Below, piece by piece: positions 16,887-24,866 of a stretch of 42,032 bases of DNA. The stretch's first letter is position 1, and each line of letters begins with the position of its first letter. This stretch comes from JAYTQG01 sp043746815 (GTDB lineage Bacteria > Actinomycetota > Thermoleophilia > Miltoncostaeales > Miltoncostaeaceae). The stretch spans positions 1-42,032 of the forward strand of contig JAYTQG010000140.1 of assembly GCA_043746815.1 (NCBI GenBank), given 5' to 3'. The translations under genes and the position numbers were made by a program. The notes below the pieces were generated by a model. It ran no database searches, was not told the origin of the DNA, and saw only the letters and a program-made list of their open reading frames with translations.

Positions 16887-18205
16887 CAGGAGACCTGCGC
16901 GTCGGGGCCAGCCAACAACAGGTGGCGAAGGACGCGTTGGCGTTCGGTGTAGTAGTGCTTCACTTCCCACTCCTCATCGCGGCCACGGACGCTGCTCCTC
17001 GCGTAGGCATGGAGGCCCGCCTTTGTGCGGGCGCTGGTCCAGGGTCGGCCGGTCGCCTTCAAGGCGGCTTCGATGGCCTGCGCTGGCGTTTGTGTCTTCG
17101 GCACCGAGCCATCTTGGAGGGCCTTCTCGATGAGGCTGGATGCCGCTTGGAAGCGGGACTTGATCGTCGCGGTCGAGAGCCACGACTCGTTGTATTCCCA
17201 GCCCGAGACGTTGGGTGGGTAGAAGGGGCGTTGCCCCATCTCATCCAGTTGCCACGACCAGGACTCGCGGTCAACGCTCCGCCCGAGGCGCCGCAGCATT
17301 CCCGCGACATAAACCACCGGGGGTTTGACCTGGTCCGGCTTGTCCAGGTTCGCGTAGATCGCGGGGTGGGTCAGGATGATTCGAACGACTGGGCGCAGCT
17401 CGTTCTTCGAACCTCGGTATGCGGCGACCATGCGCGTTAGCGCGTCGGGCGGGCAGGGTTGCGCCGAGAAGTAGCCCCAAAGTTTCCCGCACAGGTACGG
17501 CGCATGGCCGGGGTGGTCGATGGCCATGTTGATGATGTCGGCAGCGTCGAACCGTCCGCGCTTTCCGAAGACGGTCTTCATCCCGCCGTCGTGTTCCTGA
17601 GTATTGAAGCCAAACGACTTCTTGTCGTAGTCGTAGGTCACCCCCGTAAAGGCACGAGCGGCCTCGCGAATGTCCTTCTCGGTGTAGCCGTTGTTGACGC
17701 CGAGGGTGAAGAGTTCCAAGAGTTCGCGAGCAAAGTTCTCGTTCGGAGACCCCTTCGTCGACCCGCTCATGTCGAGCCAGAGCTGCATCGCGCCGTCGTT
17801 CGCGAGAGCCTGGGTCAGGGTCCGGAAGTTCCCAAGTGAGTGCTTACGCAGCGTCGCGTACTGGAGCATCATCAACTTCGCGTTGCCGACCTTCGAATTC
17901 GAGGTCGCGAAGTGGTCGTGCAGGTTCAGCGTCATCCGCTCGACCAGTTGGTGTCGGGCACGGACGGAACGATCCAGCCACCACAAGACGTCATGTCCGT
18001 AGGAGTTCTCGGGATCTATTGCCTTCCCGTCAACCCGGGCTCCGCGCCCCGGCTCGAGTTCCGGTCCCTTCGCTGGCGCGAGCAGTTCGTCGATCGCTCC
18101 CGACAGACCAACCGGCGTCAGTCGGTCCAGGTCGGCGCGACGCGGGCCAAAGCCAGCTCGCCAGTAGAGGCGTTCAATTTTGAGGCGCGTGACCGCGCTG
18201 TTTAC
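16886..18205 (-). CDS. DUF1800 family protein (non-canonical start)
   Basis: Family DUF1800 is recognised from the opening RLKIERLYWRAGFGPRRADL, WWLDRSVRARHQLVERMTLNLHDHFATS, LWLDMSGSTKGSPNENFARELLELFTLG, DIREAARAFTG, YLCGKLWGYF and FYPPNVSGWEYNESWLS. Function is unknown; these proteins usually pair with exported DUF1501 proteins. The start is problematic. No ATG, GTG or TTG occurs near the conserved N-terminus. The nearest is a GTG at 18286, which would overlap the cupredoxin gene by 85 bases and add an Arg/His-rich shadow of it. I place the start at GTA 18205, overlapping the cupredoxin TAA stop. An ATC at 18217, 5 bases after GGAGG (18223-18227), is a good alternative. No signal peptide is visible with either choice. 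Confidence 0.85.
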   Translation of the reverse strand, partial: VNSAVTRLKIERLYWRAGFGPRRADLDRLTPVGLSGAIDELLAPAKGPELEPGRGARVDGKAIDPENSYGHDVLWWLDRSVRARHQLVERMTLNLHDHFATSNSKVGNAKLMMLQYATLRKHSLGNFRTLTQALANDGAMQLWLDMSGSTKGSPNENFARELLELFTLGVNNGYTEKDIREAARAFTGVTYDYDKKSFGFNTQEHDGGMKTVFGKRGRFDAADIINMAIDHPGHAPYLCGKLWGYFSAQPCPPDALTRMVAAYRGSKNELRPVVRIILTHPAIYANLDKPDQVKPPVVYVAGMLRRLGRSVDRESWSWQLDEMGQRPFYPPNVSGWEYNESWLSTATIKSRFQAASSLIEKALQDGSVPKTQTPAQAIEAALKATGRPWTSARTKAGLHAYARSSVRGRDEEWEVKHYYTERQRVLRHLLLAGPDAQVS

Positions 18206-18603
18206 CGCTTTGGCGATGGTTTCCTCCGTGCGGTCACCGTGAAGCCCTGCTGCATGCCGCGGGCGGCATGGTCGCCAACGGTGCACACGAGCACGTAGCG
18301 ACCGGGGGGCAGGGTGACGTCGAGTTCCGCGAGTCCTCCAGGGAGCACTCGGGCAGTTGCGGCGAGGACCGGAGCTCCGGCGGCGCGACGACGAATGGAC
18401 AGGTCGTGCTCGTCCTCGCCCGTGTTCTTCACCTGAAAATGCAGGCGATTACCCGGAGCCGCAAGGCGGCTCGGGTCAAGGCGGTACTCGTTCGCATACA
18501 CGAGTACATTCGCCGCGGGGGGCGGGGCGAGGGCGAACACGACACCGACCTTATCGGCGAATTTGGTCGTGAAGTTGAGCAGCAGGTTAAGGGACGTTGG
18601 CAA
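18202..18603 (-). CDS. Cupredoxin-type blue copper protein
   Basis: 133 residues if started at TTG 18603; a GTG at 18540 after AAGG gives 112 residues. The beta-barrel pattern NVLVYANEYRLDPSRL, GNRLHFQVKNTGEDEHDL, LPPGRYVLVCTVGDHAARGM carries a full type-1 copper set: His66, Cys107, His112 and Met117 (C-x4-H-x4-M). Such proteins shuttle electrons outside the cytoplasm. A short hydrophobic stretch after two lysines (VGVVFALAPPPA) might be a weak export signal, but neither start gives a convincing one. It is first in an operon with DUF1800 and DUF1501 genes and is divergent from fabH. The pairing of a copper protein with that gene couple is notable. Confidence 0.82.
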   Translation of the reverse strand: MPTSLNLLLNFTTKFADKVGVVFALAPPPAANVLVYANEYRLDPSRLAAPGNRLHFQVKNTGEDEHDLSIRRRAAGAPVLAATARVLPGGLAELDVTLPPGRYVLVCTVGDHAARGMQQGFTVTARRKPSPKR

Positions 18604-18638
18604 AGCGTCAGGTTCACGCGATCGGTACCCTCCATCGC

Positions 18639-19658
18639 ATGTCGACGACCATCGGGCTCCGTTCAACGCGCATCGTCGCGGCAGCTGGCTACGCACCGGA
18701 CACGGTCCGAACGAACCTCGATCTCGAAAAGATCGTGGACACCACCGACGAATGGATCGTCTCGCGAACCGGTATCCGCGAACGACGAATCGCGGCTCCG
18801 GGACAAGCCACAAGTGATCTCGCCGCGATCGCTGGGGAGCGGGCGCTTGAGCTGAGTGGGCTCAGTCCCGATGACATCGACGCGGTCATCGTCGGCACCT
18901 GCACCCCCGATCACCCCCTTCCAAGTACCGCCTCCATCGTCTGCGGACGGCTCGGAATTCACAACGCTGGTGCGTTTGATCTCTCCGCAGCGTGCTCGAG
19001 CTACGGCTATTGCCTCACTCAGGGCCATGCGCTGGTCGCGTCCGGCGCCGCCGAGAACGCGCTGGTCATTGGCGCGGACATCATGTCCCAACTAATGGAC
19101 TGGAACGACCGTACGACCTGCGTGCTCTTCGGGGATGGCGCTGGTGCAATGATCGTGACGAACCGTGGCGGCGATGGAACTACGGCACTCCTCGCCTCAG
19201 ATTCTGGCACCGTTCCCGACCTTGCCAGCCTTTGGGTACCTGCTGGCGGCAGCAGGGAACCGATCAACCGGGATCAGAACTCCGAGGCTGATGCGTTCCT
19301 GCGGATGAATGGTCGTGAGGTCTTCCGGTTCGCGTCGACAACGATCGTGGCGTCGATCCAGCGGCTTCTCGACAAGGCTGGCCTGACCGCAGATGCCGTC
19401 GACCTGTTCGTCCCGCATCAGGCCAACCTGCGGATCGTGGAACATGCCGTCGCGCGCACGGGCATCCCGATGGAGCGCGTAATGACGAACCTCGAGCGCT
19501 ATGGCAACACCTCCGCGGGTTCGATTCCGCTCGCGCTCGCCGAGGCCGAGGCGAACGGTCGACTGGTGCCCGGTTCGATCGTACTCACGATCGGCTTCGG
19601 CGCTGGCCTTTCCTGGGCTGGCCAGCTCTTCCGCTACGGGGGCCAGTCGGCCAGTTAG
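18639..19658 (+). CDS. fabH: Beta-ketoacyl-ACP synthase III
   Basis: 339 residues from ATG 18639; an earlier in-frame start at 18597 lies in the cupredoxin leader. It condenses acyl-CoA with malonyl-ACP to start fatty-acid synthesis. The catalytic triad is intact: Cys119 in SAACSSYGY, His260 in VPHQANLRI, Asn290 in YGNTSAGS. TTDEWIVSRTGIRERRIA and the C-terminal GFGAGLSWA glycine-rich ending are family hallmarks. No other fatty-acid genes flank it. Its stop overlaps the convergent cobA/hemD stop (TTAG at 19655-19658). Confidence 0.95.
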   Translation: MSTTIGLRSTRIVAAAGYAPDTVRTNLDLEKIVDTTDEWIVSRTGIRERRIAAPGQATSDLAAIAGERALELSGLSPDDIDAVIVGTCTPDHPLPSTASIVCGRLGIHNAGAFDLSAACSSYGYCLTQGHALVASGAAENALVIGADIMSQLMDWNDRTTCVLFGDGAGAMIVTNRGGDGTTALLASDSGTVPDLASLWVPAGGSREPINRDQNSEADAFLRMNGREVFRFASTTIVASIQRLLDKAGLTADAVDLFVPHQANLRIVEHAVARTGIPMERVMTNLERYGNTSAGSIPLALAEAEANGRLVPGSIVLTIGFGAGLSWAGQLFRYGGQSAS

Positions 19659-21166
19659 CGGATCGCGACGTCCTTAAGGATTGCGCGCACCAAACCGGGA
19701 ATGCTCTGCTCGTCTGACTCGCGGTGGACGCTGAAACCAAGATCGTTCGCGGTGGCTGAGGTCGCGGGTCCGATCGAGAAGATCCGTAGGCCCGCGATCC
19801 GTTCGTAGTCAGACGAAGCGAGGAGTCCGTGGAACGCCGTCACGGTGGATGACGCCGTAAAGGTGACGGCGTCCGCCGCGAGCGCGCGTTCGATCGCGTC
19901 GCGGGCGGGCTCCTCGGCGATGGTGTCATAGAGCGGGAGGAGGTCAACCTCGGCGCCCCTGCCGGCGAGGCCATCGATCAGCGTGTCGCGCCCCTCGCGG
20001 GCCCGGGCCACCAGGATGCGCGTCCCGGCCAGGTCGCGATCGGCCAGTCCTTCCAAGACCCCTTCCGCGATGAAGCGTGCCGGAAGAACGTCGGTTCGAA
20101 CCCCGCGTTGAGACAGCGCATCTGCGGTCGCTGGTCCAACGGCGACGATGGTCGCTTGCCGGGGAATCGAACGGGCGTCCAGACCGGCGTCCCTAAGCCG
20201 ATCGAAGAAGCAGGCGACCCCGTTCACGCTCGTAAAAATGATCGTGCCGTAGCGATCAAGGTTCTGGAACTGGGCACACAGTTCCGGCGAGTCGGGGACC
20301 GGGACCATCCGAATGAGCGGGAGCTCGACGACGTCCGCCCCAAGATCCAGGAGGCGCTCGCTCAGTTCGCTGGCCTGGGCCCGTGAGCGGGTCACAACGA
20401 TGCGCATTCCGGTCAGCGGGCGCGCCGCAGAAAGCCATTCCAGGCCGTCCAAGCCGGCGACGGCGCCGACAACAACTATAGCTGGCGACCCAATTCCCTC
20501 ACGGGCGCAGTCCGCAGCGATCGTCCCGAGCGTGCCGCGCAGGCTGCGCTGGCGGCTCGTCGTTCCCCATTGGACCACGGCGACTGGCTGATCGCTGGGC
20601 CGTCCTGCCGAGACGAGTGCCTCGGCAATGCCAGCGAGGCGCCCCATCCCCATCAGGATCACGAGCGTTCCAGAGAGCTGGGCAAGCGCGTGCCAGTCGG
20701 TTTGTTCACTGCCCTTTGTGGGGTCCTCATGGCCGGTGACAACCGTGAACGAGGTCGCGACGCCGCGATGAGTGACTGGGACGCCCGCATAGGCGGGCGC
20801 AGAAATGGCGCTCGTGATCCCGGGGACGACCTCCGCTGTGAGACCCGCCGCGTGGAGTGCCTGGAGTTCCTCGCTCCCACGACCGAACACGAATGGGTCG
20901 CCGCCCTTTAGACGGACAACCATCCGACCTGCGCGGACCTCCTCGACAAGACGCGCGTTCGTCTCGTCCTGGGTCAGCGCAGCGCGGCCCGGTGCCTTCC
21001 CAGCGTCGATGATTTCCGCGTCAGGACGACATTTGGATAGCAGGCGCTCGGTGCCGAGGCGGTCGGCAATCACGACGTCAGCGCGACTGAGGAGTTCCAG
21101 GCCACGGACGGTGATCAGGCCGGGGTCCCCCGGACCGGCACCAACCAGGTAGGCAATACCGCTCAA
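19655..21166 (-). CDS. cobA-hemD: Fused uroporphyrinogen-III C-methyltransferase / uroporphyrinogen-III synthase
   Basis: 503 residues. Residues 1-245 are a SUMT/CobA methyltransferase: YLVGAGPGDPGLITVRGLEL, DVVIADRLG, VVRLKGGDPFVFGRGSEE, VPGITSAISAPAYAGVPVTHR and LVILMGMGRL. They methylate uroporphyrinogen III twice to precorrin-2. Residues 250-503 are HemD, which closes and inverts hydroxymethylbilane to uroporphyrinogen III (MRIVVTRSRAQASELSERL, IIFTSVNGVACFFDRL, FTASSTVTAFHGLL, SIGPATSATANDLG). The fusion is common in Gram-positive bacteria. The start is TTG 21166, overlapping the hemC stop as TTGA. It is the last gene of the nine-gene operon, and its stop overlaps that of convergent fabH. 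Confidence 0.95.
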   Translation of the reverse strand: MSGIAYLVGAGPGDPGLITVRGLELLSRADVVIADRLGTERLLSKCRPDAEIIDAGKAPGRAALTQDETNARLVEEVRAGRMVVRLKGGDPFVFGRGSEELQALHAAGLTAEVVPGITSAISAPAYAGVPVTHRGVATSFTVVTGHEDPTKGSEQTDWHALAQLSGTLVILMGMGRLAGIAEALVSAGRPSDQPVAVVQWGTTSRQRSLRGTLGTIAADCAREGIGSPAIVVVGAVAGLDGLEWLSAARPLTGMRIVVTRSRAQASELSERLLDLGADVVELPLIRMVPVPDSPELCAQFQNLDRYGTIIFTSVNGVACFFDRLRDAGLDARSIPRQATIVAVGPATADALSQRGVRTDVLPARFIAEGVLEGLADRDLAGTRILVARAREGRDTLIDGLAGRGAEVDLLPLYDTIAEEPARDAIERALAADAVTFTASSTVTAFHGLLASSDYERIAGLRIFSIGPATSATANDLGFSVHRESDEQSIPGLVRAILKDVAIR

Positions 21167-22047
21167 CGCAGCGCGGCGATGCGCATCTGAAGTGCGGTCG
21201 CCATGTCCTCGCCAAGGCCTTCCGGATCGTCACCGGTATCGGCGCCAAGCACCGTAATTCCGGGGCCAGCAGCGGACTGTGCCATGAACGCCCGCATCAC
21301 GAGACCATCCTCGTCCGCGGTGCAGTAGGCGCCGACCGGTGCACTGCATCCACCTCCAAGCGTCGCTTGGAGGGCGCGCTCGGCACGCAGGCAGCGTTCC
21401 GCATCCCGGTCGCCAATGGCCCGCAGGACCTTCGCGAGATCCCGCCGGTCCGTGCGCCCTTCGAGCGCCAAACATCCCTGTCCGGGTGCCGGAACAAAGG
21501 TTGCAGGGTCCAGATGCGTCAGCCCGGCAGGGGTGAGTCCAAGGCGATCAATGCCAGCGGCGGCGAGAATCACGGCATCGGCAACGCCGTCCTGAAGGTG
21601 TTGCAGGCGAGTGTCGACGTTACCGCGAATCGGGACGATTTCGAGGTCGTCGCGCAGCGTCCGCAGTTCCGCCTCACGACGGGGACTGCCGGTGGCAACC
21701 CGCGCGCCGGGGGGAAGGGCGTCAAGACCGCCAGATGGGCCGACCAGCACATCACGCGCATCTGCACGCTTGGGCACGGCCATGATTGAGAGGCCCTCGG
21801 CCAGCTCGCCGGGCAAATCCTTCGCCGAGTGCACCGCAAAATCTGCGCGCCCGTCGAGGACGGCCACCTCAAGCTCACTCACGAAGAGGCCCTTCCCCGG
21901 TGCCTCACCCGTGCCCGCCGCGCTCCAGGTGTCTCCGGCCGTGACGAGCTCCAGCAGCGTCACGTCATGCCCGAGTGACCGGAGCGCATCCGCGACGAGA
22001 CCACTCTGCGCGAGCGCGAGTGGCGAGCGGCGGGTCGCGAGCGTTAG
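21163..22047 (-). CDS. hemC: Hydroxymethylbilane synthase (porphobilinogen deaminase), non-canonical start
   Basis: 294 residues from the triplet CTA at 22047. It polymerises four porphobilinogen molecules to hydroxymethylbilane. Motifs: N-terminal LTLATRRSPLALAQS, HSAKDLP with the catalytic Asp77, ATGSPRREAEL, IRGNVDTRL, FVPAPGQGCLA, and GGGCSAPVGAYC with Cys234, which holds the dipyrromethane cofactor. The only standard start, GTG 21963, would delete the first 28 residues including the conserved ATRRSPLALAQ segment that contacts the cofactor. Upstream of CTA no ATG/GTG/TTG lies in frame for at least 80 bases. CTA overlaps the hemA TAA stop (CTAA); an ATC two codons earlier is the alternative. 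No Shine-Dalgarno sequence is seen, so coupling to hemA is likely. Confidence 0.9.
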   Translation of the reverse strand, partial: LTLATRRSPLALAQSGLVADALRSLGHDVTLLELVTAGDTWSAAGTGEAPGKGLFVSELEVAVLDGRADFAVHSAKDLPGELAEGLSIMAVPKRADARDVLVGPSGGLDALPPGARVATGSPRREAELRTLRDDLEIVPIRGNVDTRLQHLQDGVADAVILAAAGIDRLGLTPAGLTHLDPATFVPAPGQGCLALEGRTDRRDLAKVLRAIGDRDAERCLRAERALQATLGGGCSAPVGAYCTADEDGLVMRAFMAQSAAGPGITVLGADTGDDPEGLGEDMATALQMRIAALR

Positions 22048-23333
22048 CTGGATGGGACGGAACCGGAGTCGACGGTCGCCAGTCCGAAGAGGTGCTTCAG
22101 GCTCTCCACATGTCGCAGCCCCTCGCCGTTTTCCGCGGCGGCTTTTGCCCGGACGATCGGGTCATGCAAAAGCGTGTTGACGATCGACTGCGTGAGGCGT
22201 TCAACCCGCTCCCGATCGGCGTCGGTCAGGGATTCCCACTGAGCGTCCAGGCGGCCGACTTCGTGGCTTCGAATGCGCTCGGCGTGCTCGCGCAGCGTCG
22301 AGATCGTCGGGACGACCTCCAGGCCGCGCCGCCATCCGGTGTAGCGGTTCCCTTCCTCCGCAACGATCGCCTCGGCACGGACCGCCTCAGCCGCCCGACC
22401 GTTCAGGTTGGCCTCGACTACCTGCTCCAGATCATCGATGTCGTGGAGCACAACGCCGGAAACCGCCGCGATCGCGGGGTCCAGATCGCGAGGCACCGCG
22501 ATGTCGATGAGCACCATCGGACGATCAGGGCGCAGCGCCATCGCAGCGGCAATGTTGTCGGGATGAAGGATCTGATGCGGAGCGTCGGTCGATGAAATCA
22601 CGATATCTGCGTCGGCAAGCTCCTCGGCCATGTGATCGAACCCGACGCCGCGACCACCGATGCGCCCCGCCAACTCGCGGGCGGTCGAGACCGTTCGGTT
22701 GATGACCGTGACGTGCTCAACTCCGTGTCCACGCAGCGACCGGGCAGTCGTTTCCGCCATCTGACCAGCGCCGATGAGAACGACCTTCCCACCGGGAACT
22801 CCCGTCAACGCCCTCCGCGCAACGTCAACTGCGACAGATGAAACAGAAATGAGGCCGCGGCTAATCGCCGTTTCACTCCGGGCCCGCTTTCCGACCTCAA
22901 GGGCTTGGCGAAAGAGCTGGCCAAGCACCGGACCGCAGGCACGTTCCTCCACCGCCAGGTCCCAAGCCGCGCGGACCTGACCTTGGATCTCACTCTCGCC
23001 GACAACCATGGAGTCCAGACTGCTCGACACCCGAAACAGGTGGACAGCGGCGCGTTCGTCGCGGAAGGCGTAGGTCGCGCAGTCGAGCGCCGCTTCGTCG
23101 ATGCGCGTATGTGCCACGAGTGCGGCCCGGATCGCCGCCTCTACGACACCGGCGTCATGCCCAACCGCGTACACCTCGGTGCGATTGCACGTTGAGATCG
23201 AAACGGCCTCAGAAAGCCCGCCGCCGCGCAGTTCCGCGAGCAGGCTCCGTGCAGCGCTGTCGGTCAATGCCGCCTTTTCGCGCTGTTCCACCGGCGCGGT
23301 TCGGTGTGAGAGGCCAAGGACGACGAGCTGCAC
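22044..23333 (-). CDS. hemA: Glutamyl-tRNA reductase
   Basis: 429 residues from GTG 23333, which shares its G with the upstream TAG stop (TAGTG). It reduces glutamyl-tRNA(Glu) with NADPH to glutamate-1-semialdehyde, the first committed step of C5 tetrapyrrole synthesis. The N-terminal VVLGLSHRTAPVEQREK and the active-site STCNRTE (Cys49 nucleophile) are intact. The Rossmann region KVVLIGAGQMAETTARSL and IVISSTDAPH follow. The C-terminal dimerisation helix contains RRGLEVVPTISTLREHAE. hemL and hemB are not in the window. Position inside an operon with hemC and cobA/hemD fits coordinated precursor supply. Confidence 0.96.
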   Translation of the reverse strand: MQLVVLGLSHRTAPVEQREKAALTDSAARSLLAELRGGGLSEAVSISTCNRTEVYAVGHDAGVVEAAIRAALVAHTRIDEAALDCATYAFRDERAAVHLFRVSSSLDSMVVGESEIQGQVRAAWDLAVEERACGPVLGQLFRQALEVGKRARSETAISRGLISVSSVAVDVARRALTGVPGGKVVLIGAGQMAETTARSLRGHGVEHVTVINRTVSTARELAGRIGGRGVGFDHMAEELADADIVISSTDAPHQILHPDNIAAAMALRPDRPMVLIDIAVPRDLDPAIAAVSGVVLHDIDDLEQVVEANLNGRAAEAVRAEAIVAEEGNRYTGWRRGLEVVPTISTLREHAERIRSHEVGRLDAQWESLTDADRERVERLTQSIVNTLLHDPIVRAKAAAENGEGLRHVESLKHLFGLATVDSGSVPSS

Positions 23334-24028
23334 TAGGACGAAACCGCCACGCGGAGGTCAAGTGTCTCTCGCACGAGAGCACGTACCGCTTCAGAATCTC
23401 CGTCGGCCAGGCGGGCAACGACGTCAGTGGCCATCAGGCGTTCAACGGCGTCGCGACGGCTAGGCATGTCCAGGTAGCGGAGCTTCAGCTCGTCCCGAAG
23501 CTCGCGCAGCAGGTCGACGAGGGCTTCCCATTCCGGCCCATAGGTGGCCGCAATCTCGCGACGAATGTGCTTCGCGACCACGGGGCTGGCCCCACCGGTC
23601 GAGATCGCGACGGCAAGCTCTCCGCGGCGAACAATCGAGGGAACAATGAAGTTGCAAAGGATTGGGACGTCCACGATGTTGCAGATCACTCCGGCGGCTT
23701 CGGCGTCCTGCCAAACCATCCGATTGATTGCATCCAAGTTTGTTCCCGAAATGACAAGGAAGCAGCCATCGAGATCGGAGGGGTCATAGGCGCGCGCGTG
23801 GTACTCAGCAATCTGGCCGTGGTCCACCATGTCGCGAAGCTCATCCGTGATTGTCGGAGCTACCAGCCGAATCGAGGCGCCGTGTTCGATCAGTTTCTGC
23901 GCCTTTTCCGTGCCGATGGGTCCACCACCGACGACAAGGCAGCGTCGCCCTTCGATGTCCACGAACATCGGATAGAAGACCTTCCCTGGCCCAGCTGGGC
24001 GGGATGGGCCGACACGGCTCGCGCTCAT
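23333..24028 (-). CDS. Precorrin-2 dehydrogenase / sirohydrochlorin ferrochelatase-like protein
   Basis: 231 residues from ATG 24028, which overlaps the ccmD stop as ATGA. It matches the CysG N-terminal/Met8p/SirC family: VFYPMFVDIEGRRCLVVGGGPIGTEKAQKL (NAD-binding fold), SIRLVAPT, CFLVISGTN, ICNIVDVPILCNFIVPSIVRRGELAVAISTGGASP and AKHIRREIAATYGPEW. It oxidises precorrin-2, made by the CobA half of the last gene in this operon, to sirohydrochlorin. Whether it also inserts iron, as Met8p and CysG do, cannot be decided. Together with CobA it directs uroporphyrinogen III towards siroheme or siroheme-derived heme. (Longer motifs are quoted only in part.). Confidence 0.92.
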   Translation of the reverse strand: MSASRVGPSRPAGPGKVFYPMFVDIEGRRCLVVGGGPIGTEKAQKLIEHGASIRLVAPTITDELRDMVDHGQIAEYHARAYDPSDLDGCFLVISGTNLDAINRMVWQDAEAAGVICNIVDVPILCNFIVPSIVRRGELAVAISTGGASPVVAKHIRREIAATYGPEWEALVDLLRELRDELKLRYLDMPSRRDAVERLMATDVVARLADGDSEAVRALVRETLDLRVAVSS

Positions 24029-24177
24029 TGCTTCGCCGGTTGATCGACGAGTTTGGCGAGGAGCTCCACCTGACGGGAGAGGCGCTGGGTGCGGGATGTG
24101 ACGTAGACCACGTAACACAAGAGGACGAACCAGATCACTGCGTACACCGCGACCACATATTGGGCGCCCGTGCTCAT
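24025..24177 (-). CDS. ccmD: CcmD-like small membrane protein of heme export
   Basis: A 50-residue protein filling the space between ccmC and the precorrin-2 dehydrogenase. It begins MSTGAQYVVAVYAVIWFVLL, forming one membrane helix that continues to CYVVYVTS, followed by a basic, helical cytoplasmic tail (RTQRLSRQVELLAKLVDQ). Size, single helix, basic tail and position right after ccmC match CcmD, which links CcmC and CcmE to the CcmAB transporter in cytochrome c maturation system I. It overlaps ccmC by four bases (ATGA) and the next gene by four bases (ATGA), so its reading frame is fixed at both ends. Confidence 0.85.
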   Translation of the reverse strand: MSTGAQYVVAVYAVIWFVLLCYVVYVTSRTQRLSRQVELLAKLVDQPAKQ

Positions 24178-24866
24178 CGCGCCTCCAGCCTGAGCTTCAG
24201 GTGACGAAGGTTGCGCTCGGTCTGGCGCTGCACCATTTCCAGCTGCACCATTGTCCAGAAGATGGCGAACATCGCGGCCAAGCTGATGACGAACCAGATC
24301 ATCATCTCTCCCGGGATGCTTGCTCCATCACGACGAAAGACCACCGGGTGGATTGCAGATTGGGCGATACGAACCGAGTAGAACGAGACCGGTACCGATG
24401 CGAAGGAGATGATCGCGAAGATCGCCGATGACCGCATCCGGCGGTCCCCCTCGAGCGAGGAGCGCAAAAGAAAGTAGGCGGCGTAGAGCATGGCGACGAC
24501 CGTGTAGGTGACGAGGCGCACATCGCTCCACACCCACCAATGCCCCCATGATGCCTTGGCCCAGATCGACCCCGTGACGACCGTCAGAAGCGTGAAGACA
24601 AGGCCAATGCCGACAGCGGCCGCGGTCATGTCATCCCAGCGCTGCTGGCGCGAGCGCAGGTATCGAACAGCGGCGATGGCGGCGACCATAAACGCGACCA
24701 GGGACGTCAGCGCGATCGCCACGTGGAAGTAGAAGATCTTCTGGATGATGCCCTGGTCGGCGTCCTCGGGGGCGACGTAGAAAATGCCAACCACGGCGAG
24801 CGTGGTGAGCACAGCTGCGAGCATTCCCCAGAGCGCCGTTCCACGGCTTTTCGTTTGTTCAGTCAT
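24174..24866 (-). CDS. ccmC: Heme exporter / heme-handling membrane protein CcmC
   Basis: 230 residues with six hydrophobic helices. It has the tryptophan-rich heme-binding motif WGHWWVWSDVRLVTY and the flanking histidines, FYFHVAIALTS in the first loop and SAIHPVVF in the last. In system I, CcmC presents heme to the chaperone CcmE on the outer face of the membrane. It overlaps ccmB by 8 bases and ccmD by 4. ccmE, ccmF and ccmH are not in this window; if they are absent from the genome, this set would have to work with another assembly route. Confidence 0.93.
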   Translation of the reverse strand: MTEQTKSRGTALWGMLAAVLTTLAVVGIFYVAPEDADQGIIQKIFYFHVAIALTSLVAFMVAAIAAVRYLRSRQQRWDDMTAAAVGIGLVFTLLTVVTGSIWAKASWGHWWVWSDVRLVTYTVVAMLYAAYFLLRSSLEGDRRMRSSAIFAIISFASVPVSFYSVRIAQSAIHPVVFRRDGASIPGEMMIWFVISLAAMFAIFWTMVQLEMVQRQTERNLRHLKLRLEAR

